Shown here piece after piece: positions 37,162 through 48,803 of a stretch of DNA of 64,000 nucleotides; the first letter of the stretch is position 1; each line of letters starts with the position of its first letter. The translations under genes and the position numbers were made by a program. A model generated the notes under the pieces. The model searched no databases, was not told the origin of the DNA, and saw nothing but the letters and a program-made list of their open reading frames with translations. The DNA comes from Pyronema omphalodes (lineage: Eukaryota; Ascomycota; Pezizomycetes; Pezizales; Pyronemataceae): NCBI GenBank assembly GCA_024516155.1, contig JAJJXM010000011.1:124001-188000 (forward strand), in the 5' to 3' direction.

Positions 37162-38713
37162 AACGCGATGGCTTTGGTCGCTGTAGACTGTAGTGACTCG
37201 CGGTCGTGTCGTGGGCGTGAATCGTGTTGCCGCGTCCTGCTGGTAATGGGTATAATGGACTTGCGACGACGTATATGGCGCAGCGAGCGAAGCTGAAGCC
37301 GAAGCAGCGAAACCGAAGTAGCAAAGTTGCGAAGCTCTCTGTTTTTAGCGCTTTTTGCTCGGTAGAATCGGATGGCTAGACCTATGTTGCCTGAGCCTGT
37401 ATGTATAATCCCAAGTCAAGTTGCGATATGGATGGGATGGTATGGTGGTGTATAAGCAGGCAGTGTAACGTTCGTTCCTTCAGAATAAAGAAATAATAAT
37501 AATGATAATAAAAAAGTCAGAAGGTTAATTCACGACAAAATATCAAATCGAAATTTGCGAACAAAACAGAAAAAAGTTACAAAGATCGGTAGGAATCACA
37601 CGAATAAAATATAATCGAACGAAGAAAAAGAATTTCTGCTGTGAAAAAGATGCTACCCAGCACATACTCCATACCATTCCATACAAACTACCTAGAATCC
37701 TAACGCCCCGGATAAACCTAGATGCGGCTCAGGGCCTCAGGCAGGCGATAGTGGGGGGAATGGGGAGACCGGGGGGAAATCAATGCGCCTCGCTAGGGTT
37801 AATCCACGAATCATTAAGGACCCGGAACTTGGAAGAGCAATTCAGGCGGCAGAAAAGCTTCCGCCGCCGTTTGGACTCCGGGGAAGACGCCGTAGATGTT
37901 CTGGGTCCAGACTCAACTCGGGAGTCGGGAGGGTATTGGGGTTTTCTGCCATTTTGAGAAATACTGTAAGAATAAATTGGTTATGCAAACTCCAAAATAA
38001 AATAATGGAGATCATCTTGTCTATGTAGAGAAATCTACGTGCCCCGCGCTTGTGCTCTGTGGAGAATTAATGTCTGACTACTTACTGGTGGCGGGGTCGC
38101 CTGGCAGCTGGCTACATACATACAAGTTGACGTTGGTCGTTGGTCGACCTGGAGACCTGGAGACCTGGAGTGCATCCGCTTCGCCAAAATCCCCCGAATG
38201 GGTTACTAAAGATAACGAAAAGTTAAAAACTTCGCATTTGCCCGAAAAAAGAAAGAAAAGAGAAGAGTTATAAGCTTAAACCCCACGAAATTAGTGGGTA
38301 CATAAACTATTTCCAGCAGGATGAAGAAAATGAATAGCCGGTCATGCCCGGCCGTACCGGACAGACGTTCTTCTATGTACCTACTGCGCTGCTGCTGCTG
38401 CTTCTGAGATGAAATATTTCTTGGGTCCTTTTTTGTTCTTGTTCTCTTGTCTTGTCTCGTCTTGTCTGTTTGTTCTTGTCTGTTTGTTCCACCCACCGGA
38501 TCACCATACGATTCTTTTTAGTCCTCCCCACACTAACACCAAGGGCAGGGCGACCAACTACACCACCCGCCATACCACCGGCTGTTGTTTTTCCGGATAA
38601 CCTTATCTTGAAAAAAAACAATCGTCCGTCTCGGAATAAAATAAACGAACCCCGTGGAAACCCGTGCACCAATCCAATCAATCTAATTCAATTTAATTAA
38701 ACGATAGTTAAAG
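37162..38713. promoter_or_regulatory. Divergent intergenic region of the fusion enzyme and permease genes
   Basis: About 1.55 kb separates the ATGs of two divergently transcribed, functionally matched genes, so it is the likely shared control region of the catabolic cluster. It contains AT-rich sequence (AATAATAATAATGATAATAA near 37490), a CT/GT-rich stretch (38400-38490) and a GATAA/TTATC palindrome-like site at 38595. No coding frame is supportable. Confidence 0.55.
38595..38608 (+). promoter_or_regulatory. Possible QA-1F/QutA-like dyad upstream of the permease
   Basis: GGATAACCTTATCT lies 106 bp upstream of the permease ATG. The described activator site of the Neurospora qa and Aspergillus qut clusters has GGRTAA and TTATCC half-sites separated by four bases. 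Here the spacing is two and the last base differs, so the resemblance may be chance. Confidence 0.25.
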
Positions 38714-41264
38714 ATGAGAGCAAAGATGAAAAACGGATTAATTACTACAAACATAACTACCCCGAAGGAGGTTTATAATTGGCGGAGTAAGTCTTTTGTT
38801 TCCTTGGATTTCTTGGATTTCTTGGACTTTGATTTTGGATTTGATTTGGGGGGATGGGATGGGATGGGATGGTTACTTCTTGCTTATACAAAGGAAGAAA
38901 GAAACATTGGAATCCATTCTGATGCTACGAACCCACGGTCTTGCAAGTAATCGGAGAAGGGCGATGAGATGAGAAGAGGATGCTTGGCCAATGCTCGGCC
39001 AAGGAAGGTAAGGAAAGGAAAGGCATGGCAAGATGAGACAAGGCAAGCTAAAGCTTGGAGGTTGATTAAAGGTTGATTGATCATTGATCATTGATGGCTT
39101 CTGAGAGGGTTTCAGTAGCGTTTATGCTGCTATGGCATAGCATACAGCTATCTATGGATACATAGCTCATTGAAAGCTTCATTCGTATACAATGATGTTT
39201 CAACTCTTCCATATACCATATACCTCAACATCTCCATAACATCCCTCTCCCATATCCCACCACATTTCCCGCAACCTTCCTAGCAACCTCCTACTAACCA
39301 TGCTTCCAACCCAGTCTACACAGTAGGACTTCTCGCCTGTATAGGATCCTTAATGTTCGGCTACAACCTCGGTTTCATCGGCGGCTGTATAACCCTCCCA
39401 TCCTTCCACCGAGACTTCAATCTTCCGCCATTAGATACCTCGGAGTATAGTTATGTCACCTCGAATATTGTCACTGTACTCCAGGGTGGTGCTTTCTTTG
39501 GGTGTTTGGTCACTTTTCCAATCACGGAGATGATTGGGAGGAAGTTTTCATTGTCGCTTGCCAGTTTGGCGTTTTTGTTGGGGAGTGGGATTATGGTAGG
39601 TACTAGGTTATGAGAATGGAAGGGAATGATCCAAGCGAAGCTGAATGGAGGTTATACACACTGCAGAAGATGAAGATTGAAACCCAGAATAAACACCATC
39701 AAAAAAACATATAGACTCTAAGCTGACTCATATCCTCACAGACATTCTCGTCCGGTACTCTCTCCCTGCTATACACGGGCCGTTTGATAACCGGCCTCGG
39801 GGTCGGTTCCGCCAGTCTTCTCGTCCCAATGTATATCTCCGAGATCGCTCCGCCCGACATCCGCGGCCTCCTAGTAGGTCTCTGGGAATTCTTCAACCAA
39901 ATCTCCGCACTTTTAGGATTCTGGATAAACTTTATCGTGCTAAAACAATACCCCCATCACCCATCTTCCCAATGGCAAATTTCCAGCGGTTTGCAGTTAG
40001 CACCCGGTGGTATGCTACTAATTGCCAGTGTTTTATTCATGCCGGAAAGTCCGAGATGGTTGCTGAGAAAGGGAAAACGGGATAAGGCTGTGGAGACTTT
40101 AGTTTGGTTGAGACAGCTACAAGAGGAGAGTGAGTATGTGGGAAATGAAATAAGGGCAATGCAGGAACAGGTAGAGAGGGAAACGATACAGGCACCTAGT
40201 GTGGGACAGATGATTAAGGAACTCTTCTTGAGGGGAAATAGGAATAGACTCGCGATTGGGGTGGTCATGATGCTGTTTCAGAATTCTACGTAAGTTCTCG
40301 AAAACCCTATCACCAACTATTTCATATCATAGTACATCACAGTACATCACACACCCCATCTAATGATAGCTTCTCTGTTGAAATGGTAAACTGATATAGA
40401 AATATGAATCATAGAGGTATCAATGCGATGAATTTCTACTCCCCAGCTATATTCCGCTCCATAGGTCTTGTTGGAGTCAGTGCTCCCCTCTTAGCATCCG
40501 GTATCTGGGCATTGATCAAGACTCTCGCTACTCTTATCTCTATGCTTTTCTTGATCGATAGAATTGGAAGAAGACCTTTGTTACTTGCTGGTGCCGTCGG
40601 CGTGGTTATCACCATGTTCTATATCGGTGGTTATATCACTGCCAGCGGTCTTAGTCTTTCCCGGCCTCTTCCTGCTTCTTCCGCCGCCACAGGAGATACA
40701 GCAAATTTTAATGGGTCGATCAGAGGTCCAGCTGCCTGGATTGCCATGATCGCTATCTACATTTACGCCATATCCTTTTGCATAGCCTGGAATTCCATCC
40801 CATGGATATATTGCGCGGAAATCTTCCCCAATAGACTCAGATCTCTCTGTGTATCCATCACGACAGCAACCCAATGGATAGCACAGTTTGCGGTTGCTAG
40901 AGGAACGCCGTATATGTTGATTAAGCTAGGAGGTGGGACGTATTTTTTCTTCGGGGCTTTGATGGTATTGGCGGTTATATGGGTGGGCTGGTGGTTACCG
41001 GAGACTAAGGGTCGTACGTTGGAGGGGATGGATGCGGTGTTTGGTACACCGGTAGCTTCGGCATCAGGCAGAGGCAGGAATCCTGGGACCGGAAGTGGTC
41101 CCGGGTTGGCTGAGACTGGCGACGGAATGGTTCCGAGGGTTTCTGGGCTAGTTACAGCGGCGGAGGAGAAGAGTCAGGAGGGCTTGGAAATTGTGGGGGA
41201 ACTCGTCTTGGAAAGCCAAGAGGATCAGAAGACGGCGGAAGCTATGAAGGAAGGAAGGTGTTAA
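38714..41264 (+). CDS. qutD: MFS sugar-porter family permease, quinate permease-like
   Basis: Twelve-helix major facilitator transporter resembling fungal quinate permeases (qa-y/QutD). Four exons (38714-38786, 39315-39595, 39742-40289, 40415-41264) total 1752 nt, 583 residues. The small first exon ends TPKEVYNWR, the typical start of this subgroup, and joins after a 528-nt intron with a perfect TACTAAC to IYTVGLLACIGSLMFGYNLGFIGG. Other signatures: EMIGRK, GRLITGLGVGSASLLVPMYISEIAPPDIRG, PESPRWLLRKG, STGINAMNFYSP (fixing the third acceptor), IDRIGRRPLLL, and PETKGRTLEGMD. A hydrophilic tail of about 75 residues follows. A downstream ATG at 39353 would delete the first helix and is not the start. 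Divergent from the dehydratase/dehydroquinase fusion, which supports quinate uptake. Substrate is inferred. Confidence 0.88.
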
Positions 41265-42212
41265 GCTTTAGGATTACCAGGTAGATAAACTTATGGTGGC
41301 GACGAAATCGTCGATGGATAAAAGCCGTTGTAGATCATGTGTACTATCATGTTGAGCTAGGTAGAGCTGTCAATTTTGTATGTATGTATAGCGAGCGAGA
41401 GATGAGGTTGGGTGTAATCTAATGATGAATGAGATGATGACTCGGCTATTCATGTTCTAATGATGATGATGATGATGACCGATGCCATCAAATATTGCAT
41501 GTTTAAATATCTGTAAATACCCCCATTCATAACTCTTTAAAATCCAAAACAACAACTCGAATTAATTATCATCAATTCACGATCACAATGCGTCGGATAT
41601 CCACCCATACACACACACCACACCACACAATTCATAACCCAATTTATTACGTCTTCTAGCCGTCTCGGCATTGTGTGGAGAACCCCTCCCCGCGTCCCCC
41701 GGTCCCCGCCTTTTCATCCCGAATTTCCCAGGGCTCTATCCAGATGAGGGGAAGTGCGCTAGATTCGACTCTAGAAGCGATGCTACTGCGTGAATCCCAA
41801 CCCAGTTCCATTCTTCCCAACACTATTGATTCTAAGGTCTGGTAAGGTATCACGACGTCGCTGTTTTTGACGGTTTCAATCGCTTGCGAAATACACACAC
41901 AACACGCGCGCACTCTCACATAAACCAGCAGCAAATCAACAGGAAAAGCCCCCAGAAATCCAACAAGTTTATATCCGAGGCTTCGGTTTATCAAAACGGT
42001 TTTTTTTACACGAAAGCAAAGCAAGGCGAACGAGCAAAAGCGATACATACTAGCGACCGATCATAGCAACAATCTACGAATCTCACCAGCTTAATTTTTT
42101 TTTTTTTGACGAGTCTTTTGTTCCTTTCTTCTTCTTCACCAAGTCGCTACAAATTGAATACGTACCATAAACGTTATAATCAACTCTCACATCTCCTCCC
42201 ACCCTCCACGAA
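41265..42212. other. Intergenic stretch before the Zn2Cys6 gene
   Basis: About 950 bp containing a short TGATGA microsatellite (near 41460-41480), CA-rich words (near 41610) and a T run (42093-42107). It probably holds the permease 3' end and the regulator promoter. No supportable gene. Confidence 0.5.
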
Positions 42213-45122
42213 ATGTCACTTCAGCTCCCCGCCGGTGCTGCTCAGCAACTGCAGCAGCCGGCGGGCATTCCTATTTCAAAGTTGCCTTCAGCACGCCGCT
42301 ACACCTCCGAGGCGCGCGAGAATATGAACTGCAAATCGTGTCGAAAACGAAAGGTATGGTGCTACTGGCGAAGCGAAAGGTGTATCCTAAAGCTAAGCGT
42401 GAACCCTCTTCTGAGTTACGTTGGCGGTGGTGGTGGTGATGTGTTGGTCTGCACTCGGATGTGTTGACGGGCGGCGGAGAGATTCGAAGAAACGTGATTG
42501 GAGACTTATCAAGCAAGTGGTGACCACAGATCAAGTGCTCAAGAACTAGACCATCGTGTAATGCCTGCGACGTATTTCGATGTGAATGTGTCTATGGTAG
42601 CTATTCCTCTCATTCTCTATCCTCCATTTCCTCCATTTCCTCTATTTCCTCAATCCTCACCTCCTCCACTTCCACCTTCACCTTCACCTGCTAAGTAACC
42701 ACACAGACGCGGTCCCCAAGAAGCGCGGTCCAAAAACCGAAGTACTAGAAGAACTCCTAAAGCGCATCGACGGACTCGAAAAGCGACTCGGCGAAAGTGA
42801 AGGCGGTCATGGCGGCGGTAGCGGATCGAAATCTCCCGGCGCAGAAAGCAGCAATGCAAGTTCTGTGGCATCACGGCGGCCAGCTGCGGCGGCAAGGGAA
42901 CCAGCAGCTATGAGTCCGCCAAATATACCGGTTCCTTCTCCGCCGGCGATGATAGAATCACCTACCGCAGTCGCAACAGCCGGCGGAAGAGTATCACCGT
43001 TGGCAATACAGACACAACAGCCGGCTCCTCCGCAAGCGGATTATAGACTCATACAAAAGCTGGTGGACATATTCTTTGAAAGAGTCAATGGAAAACCGTA
43101 TACCCTCTTTCATGAGAGAATGTTTAGACAGGATTGGCAGGAGGGCATAGTGCCGAGTTATATTCTGGATACGATATGTGCTGTCTCAGTAAGGTGGGTA
43201 TTATCGGTGATATTCAACATACCGGTATTGACTTGGACACAGATATGCATCATCCCAGGAACTCGGCACAAAAACTGCGCATCAATACTGCGAAGAATTC
43301 GCAGCTCGAGCTCGGCGGAATGTAGATAGTGATGAACCAACGCTGGAGCACTTGCAATCTCTATTACTTCTGTCAATGACGTATTATGCCATGGGATATG
43401 GAAAGAAGAGCTTTATGCAAATGGGTACCTCTCTCTCCCGGAGTATTGAACTCATCATATCCCCTAAATACTACTCCCCAAATCTTAAACTTTGGAGCTT
43501 GAAGCTAATATTCCCCCAGGCTCAGCAATCCGTATGACCCTCGCCCTAGACCTCCACCGCGAGCTTCCTCCCACACATCCCTGCACTCCTCTCCAGCGGG
43601 AAATTCGCCGTCGTGTCTTCTGGACCTGCTACATGATGGACCGCTTCACTGTCTGCGGCTCAGTCCGCCCCCCTTCCTTCTCGGATCGCAGTATCCACCT
43701 CCGCCTTCCTTCCACCGAAGACTCTTTTCAGCGTGGTATCCCATCAGAGGCACCCTTATTTTCTGAGACGGGTATCGGTCTCTCCTCCCTCGGCATCTCT
43801 TTTCCTAACAGCAACCTCCTAATCGATGTCGTCCGAATCTTGGGCCGCACAATCCGGTATACCCAATCTGGTGGTGTTAAAGGCGATTCCCACTTCCCAT
43901 GGCATACAAACTCCAATCTCTCCCGGATCCGTAATGAACTCAATACCTGGGCCTCCACCCGTGACCTACGAGAAGGCGTGCCTCCGACTCCTGATGCGAC
44001 GTCCCTCTTTCTGGCGAGAAGTGTTTGGCATGTGATTCATTGTCTTATGTACCGTAGCTTCTTGCCTATCGACCTTTCGGAGTTGGATGGGAATGGTACG
44101 CAGCAAGCTTGGCAGATGGAAGCTACTAAAGTTTGTTTTCAGCACGCCAATGCTTTGGTTGACCTGATCTCTGTGGGGGCTATGACGCCTGCGATTGAAT
44201 GGCCTGCGTTTGCGGGATTCAGCTTGGTGACGGCGGCCAGTGTATTAGTGCATGGTGTCTTCTATAAGGGATCTGGGGCATTTCGGAAGTGTAAAGAAAA
44301 TCTCATCACGGTGCTAACGCAAGTGAGAGCGCTGATATCGGTGTGGAGTTGTATGAGGCAGCAGTTGGCGTTACTGAGAAGGCTTTATCAGGCGCATGAG
44401 AAATTGGTGGTCGATTGGTCGCCCCAGAAACGGCCAGGACAAAGTGTGTTTCATTTGGATGATTTTTTCGATCGGTATGGAGGAGGGTTTGAGGCAGGGC
44501 ATGTTCCATTTTATGACGCCGGAGAGTCGGATACTGATCTGTAAGTTTTCTGGGTTTCTTTATTTTTGTGGCCTCATTATTCCGGTCGGTGGTGCTGTTG
44601 TGGGGTGATATGGCATGATGCGGATGTGCATCTGGTGGCATGATATGAGATGATTGTTTATGATCCGCGGCTAATTGAGACATCAGGTCATATATTGGCG
44701 TACCACCTGTTTACACGCCCAGCAACCTCTCACAACACTTGTCTGGCCCTAGTCCACCTGCTCACCACCATTCTCAACACCCATCCAACCCTCATAACCA
44801 CAATCCTAGTCCCCCGCAACAACCCCGGTATCAAGAAGACTATCCCTTTTCTCCAACAACCCCGCAAGACTTGCAATTCCTATCCGTAGCCTCCTTTGGC
44901 GGACACGCATACGATTTTGAAGCCTATAACCAGTCGAATCAGTACCAGCAATCTTCAGAGGAAGTGGATTCGAACATGGTCAGGGATATGGGGGAGACGG
45001 AAAGAGACCCGCTTCTTAGCATGTTGGCGGAGATGGCGGAACGGGATGAATTTGCGGTGGGAGATGGGGAGAGGGAGGGGGATGTTTGGATGGGAGGTGG
45101 AGAGGATAGAACGACAACGTAG
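42213..45122 (+). CDS. Zn2Cys6 binuclear-cluster transcription factor
   Basis: Fungal zinc-cluster regulator. Six exons (42213-42353, 42530-42596, 42707-43193, 43243-43424, 43520-44540, 44687-45122) total 2334 nt, 777 residues. The zinc cluster is split by the first two introns: Cys40-x2-Cys43-x6-Cys50-x6-Cys57-x2-Cys60-x6-Cys67, then KKRGPKTEVLEELLKRIDGLEKRL as linker and coiled coil. The middle is the fungal-specific regulatory domain (about 170-560), with QSLLLLSMTYYAMGYGKKSFMQMGSAIRMTLALDLHRE and RRRVFWTCYMMDRF. The C-terminus is His/Pro/Gln- and acid-rich, a likely activation region. The linker is unlike QutA as I remember it, so this need not be the quinate activator. Its position inside the cluster suggests local control. 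Intron 2 is a CTCC/TTCC-rich pyrimidine repeat. Confidence 0.87.
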
Positions 45123-45518
45123 TGAAAAGACGACAGAAAATATCGACGGAACAGATATGTCTGGATGAGTCCATGACAAGGGGCTAATTGAGAGAAGTGG
45201 TATTTGGAGTTTATGTGGGATTTTGGGGCGTTTTTTGCTGGATGTTTTTTTTCCTTATTTATTAGTGACGTTGTATGATATTAGCCGATTTTATGTTGTT
45301 TCACATGGTTTTATACTACCTATGTTTTGAAATATTTTGTATATAAGTTTTACTGCCTGCATGCTGGTACGCTACCGAAAAAATATTATCAAATCTCTAC
45401 ACATGAGCGAAAAAAACCATGATATCAAAATATCTCCCTACTTGAAGACTCCGCTGGGAGCTCTAATTTCCTTTACTTGTACTTACCTACCTATCCCCAA
45501 CTCTAAATGATAAACCCT

Positions 45519-46616
45519 CTAACCTCCAGGCCTCGAGTAATCCAAGGGCACAATCCTCTTCCAAACTTCCTTCACTAACTTCTCCTGCTGCTCCCTTCCA
45601 GTCTCCCCCTCTCTATCCCCCGCCGCTCTAATCCCCAAATACCGCCTCCCCCCTAACCTCAACTCCTCTATCGTCGGCCCATCAGATCCCTCAGCACATC
45701 CCTCCGACGGCGCACCATTCGTAACCAACCCCCCCGCTTCCCTAAGAATACAAACCCCCGCCGCCACATCCCATTCCCAACATCCCCCCTCCCACCAAAC
45801 ATCAAAAGCACCGGTCGCCGTATACGCCAAATCCAACGCGGCGCTTCCAAGGGATCTAATCCCATGTACCATACCCCCCTTCCCATCCCTTCCGCCAATT
45901 TCCGCCGCCATATTCAAAAACGTCTCAGACTTCCTATAAAGATTTCCCCCGGCGATATCTCTTCTATCCTTCCCCCATTCACAGGAGAAGATACAGCCCT
46001 TCGGCGCATCCTTTGGTAGTGGAGGCGGCGGTTGTAGTAATGGTAGCGGAATGGTTTCGTTTAACCATGCCCCACCGCCTATTCTTGCGCTGAAAAGTGA
46101 GGGGAGGAGAGGTGCGTTGATAATGCCAATAACGGGGACTCCATGCACTAGTAAAGAGATGGAGATGCAGACCATCGGGAAAAGGTGAAGGTAGTTTATG
46201 GTCCCGTCGAGAGGGTCGATACACCATGTTGGAGGGGAGGACGGGGAAAGAAGGTATTGTCGGCTTTCGCCGGCGCTGTAGGATTCTTCACCCAGGAAGG
46301 CATGTGTGGGATAGCGCTGGGAAATGGAGGTTCGGAGGAATTCTTCGAGGCTTAGGTCAAGGGAGGTTACGAGGTCGACGGAGCTTTGTTTTTCGATGGA
46401 GGGAAGGGGGGCTTGATGCCGGGATTGCGCGGCGGAAAGAAGAAGTTGTCCGGCGTCTTTGGAAAGTTGGAGAGCGAAGTCGTAGATTTCGGTGAGGTTG
46501 AGGTCGTTTATGTCGGAGGAGGTATTGGGTCCTGCGTCAGGGATGGAATTGGTGTTGGACATGGTGGGGTTGTGATGAGCTTTGTGGCCGCCTGCAGAGA
46601 GCTTCGAGTAATACAT
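45519..46616 (-). CDS. qutG: Inositol-monophosphatase-family protein, QutG/qa-x-like
   Basis: Intronless frame of 365 residues from ATG 46616; a second ATG at 46562 is possible. Family motifs are complete: SVDLVTSLDLSLEEFL, GEES (109-112, metal ligand Glu), WCIDPLDGT (131-139, the DPxDGT metal site) and WEWDVAAG (280-287). It should therefore bind magnesium and could hydrolyse a small phosphate ester. A member of this family (QutG in Aspergillus, qa-x in Neurospora) sits in the classical quinate clusters, where its role is unsettled. Its presence next to a quinate-permease-like gene and a dehydroshikimate dehydratase strengthens the cluster reading. The Pro-rich insert after residue 190 is unusual. 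Divergent from the FAD monooxygenase. Confidence 0.88.
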   Translation of the reverse strand: MYYSKLSAGGHKAHHNPTMSNTNSIPDAGPNTSSDINDLNLTEIYDFALQLSKDAGQLLLSAAQSRHQAPLPSIEKQSSVDLVTSLDLSLEEFLRTSISQRYPTHAFLGEESYSAGESRQYLLSPSSPPTWCIDPLDGTINYLHLFPMVCISISLLVHGVPVIGIINAPLLPSLFSARIGGGAWLNETIPLPLLQPPPPLPKDAPKGCIFSCEWGKDRRDIAGGNLYRKSETFLNMAAEIGGRDGKGGMVHGIRSLGSAALDLAYTATGAFDVWWEGGCWEWDVAAGVCILREAGGLVTNGAPSEGCAEGSDGPTIEELRLGGRRYLGIRAAGDREGETGREQQEKLVKEVWKRIVPLDYSRPGG

Positions 46617-47429
46617 ATTTAGACTTGACGGTTACACGCGGCGCCGGGAGATTCCGTTCGTTTCGATGTGTTATCGCACCCTTGTCGATTTTGTGTTATC
46701 AAAGTTATCTGATTTTAATTTTAGTTTTCATCTGATAAAAGCGAGTTAAGCTTATCATCACGTGTGAGGCTCTTTTTCTTTACTTTTTCGCATGGGTGAA
46801 ACTGCGGAATGGGATTTTCCGCCAATGAAAACGAAATGCATAGAATGGGTTGCATACAGCCTCGGTGAATGCGGCCGGTACGGGAGTCTCCAGCGCAGTT
46901 TCAGGTGCCGGCGGAACTATGGTTGAACGTCATCCACTCCCATCCACTCCCAGTCACTCCGCTTCCCTCTTGCCCGCTGAGCTTTCAAATGTTGCATACC
47001 CCACACTCATCAAAAAACCCCCGCATCGCCCCCCCGATATGATGGAGAGCATGGCTGGTAGGCAATGGGCACTTCCGTCTGTTGCATCGCGATGCGAGAA
47101 AGGCACAGGGATATGAGTTCCCCCGAGGAGTGGGAGTAGTGAAGGGTAATTTTTCCATCCGTTACCTAGTGGGATCTGGGTATTCCACCTATGTACGGGA
47201 TCTACATTATCGCGAGCCTACTGAGAAATTTATATATATTTTCCCCAAACTCCCTCTTCCGAAAATTGGAACCACTAGACAATACCATCACCATCATCGT
47301 CTCATTACTTCGGCAAACATTCTAGTTCGGCGTTTACAAATTATTAACCAGCTGCTGGGTTTTCAGAAAAGAAGCAGTTTGAATTCACTACAACGGATAA
47401 ATATTCGAGCAAGAAACAATTATACAAAT
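46617..47429. promoter_or_regulatory. Divergent control region of the QutG-like and monooxygenase genes
   Basis: An 813-bp spacer between divergent ATGs. It holds four HGATAR-type sites within 62 bp: TTATCA (46696-46701), TTATCT (46705-46710), TGATAA (46733-46738) and TTATCA (46752-46757). A CACGTG E-box follows (46759-46764). GATA factors such as AreA use HGATAR sites for nitrogen control. No coding frame is supportable here. Confidence 0.5.
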
Positions 47430-48803
47430 ATGACTGTCGCTCAACAGAACCCCCTTCATGTCGTCATTGTAGGAGCTGGACTTGGAGGTCTTGCTGCCGC
47501 TATTGCAACTCGTCAGGCGGGACATAATGTCACCATCTGTGAGCAAGCTCCCGCTCTTGGAGAGGTACGTTTTTCCAATTCTTAATTCCCAATTTTCAAT
47601 TCCCAATATCCTCATGAATTCTCAAGACTAACCCTACCTCAGGTCGGAGCTGGAATCCAAATTCCTCCCAACTCCGCCCGTATTTTGGAGCGCTTCGGTA
47701 TCCTCGATGAGATCAAGTCTCTCTCGGTCCTCCCCAACGCCTTCATTATCCGCTCCTACAAAGGCCAAGAATTAAACCGTCAGCCTATGCTTCCCTATTG
47801 CGAGAACGCCTACGGTGCCCCTTACCTCCACATTCACCGTGCCGATTTCCACAAAGTCCTTGTCAAATGCGCCGAATCCCACGGTATCAAGATTATCCTG
47901 AACGCGCACGTCAACGCCGTCGATTTCTCTGCTCCCTCCGTCACTTTAGCCACCGGAGAAACCATCACCTGCGACCTCGTCGTCGCCGCTGATGGCTTAA
48001 AATCAAAATGCCGTGAGCTATACTTAGGCCACTCCGACCCTCCCCACAACACCGGTGACTTGGCATACCGTATCCTAGTCAAGGCCTCAGACATGAAGAA
48101 AGACCCGGAGCTTGCCAAGCTCACCGAGGTCCCTATGATTAACTACTGGATGGGACCTGGAGCCCATGCTGTGTGCTATCTATTAAAGGGAGGAGAACTG
48201 TACAACATCGTTCTAATCTGCCCGGATAACCTCCCCGATGGAGTTGCGCTTCAGGACGCAGACCTTCAGGAACTTAGAGATATCTTCGCGACTTGGGATA
48301 CCAGGCTTCAGAAGCTATTGGAATTGGTCCAGCAGACTTTTAAGTGGAAGCTCCAGAACTCGGAGGAGATGGAAAGCTGGGTACATCCCGAGGGACGCTT
48401 TGTCCTATTGGGTGATGCGTGCCATGCTACGCTTCCTTACCTTGCTCAGGGTGCTGCTCAGGCGGTTGAGGATGGTGCTGTCTTGGGTGGCTTGCTGGGA
48501 AAGGTTACTGCTAAGGATAAAGATAACCTCCGTCCGTTGTTGGATTCCTACGAGCGGTTGAGAAAAGCTCGTACCACCGCGGTTGTCAAAGGATCCACGG
48601 CGTTGCAGAATGTCTTCCATATGCCGGATGGAGAAGCACAGCAGGAAAGAGACCGGATCTTGTTGGAGGATAAGCCCGTAGAAGGTTTCCCGAACAGGTG
48701 GAGAGATCCGGTTTTCCAGAAGTTCTTGTTTGCGTATGATGGATTCAAGGAGGCGGAAAGAGAGTGGGACTCCGTCCTTAGAAGACAGTATGAGAGTAAG
48801 TAG
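47430..48803 (+). CDS. FAD-dependent aromatic monooxygenase, salicylate hydroxylase-like
   Basis: Group A flavin monooxygenase that hydroxylates phenolic acids using NAD(P)H and oxygen. Two exons (47430-47564, 47643-48803) total 1296 nt, 431 residues, interrupted by one 78-nt intron after ALGE. Motifs: dinucleotide fold GAGLGG (15-20), ending in CEQ; VGAGIQIPPNSARILERFG directly after the intron; the DG motif AADGLKSKCR (about 161-170); and the second FAD motif GRFVLLGDACHATLPYLAQGAAQAVED (about 296-322). The chain is complete and of usual length. In the cluster it could act on protocatechuate or another hydroxybenzoate, for example by oxidative decarboxylation as salicylate hydroxylases do. 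Substrate is not deducible from sequence. Confidence 0.9.

Noticed and set aside
39353..39613. Start of the permease at ATG 39353
   Set aside because: It would delete the first transmembrane helix; the upstream exon ending TPKEVYNWR plus a TACTAAC intron gives the expected family start.
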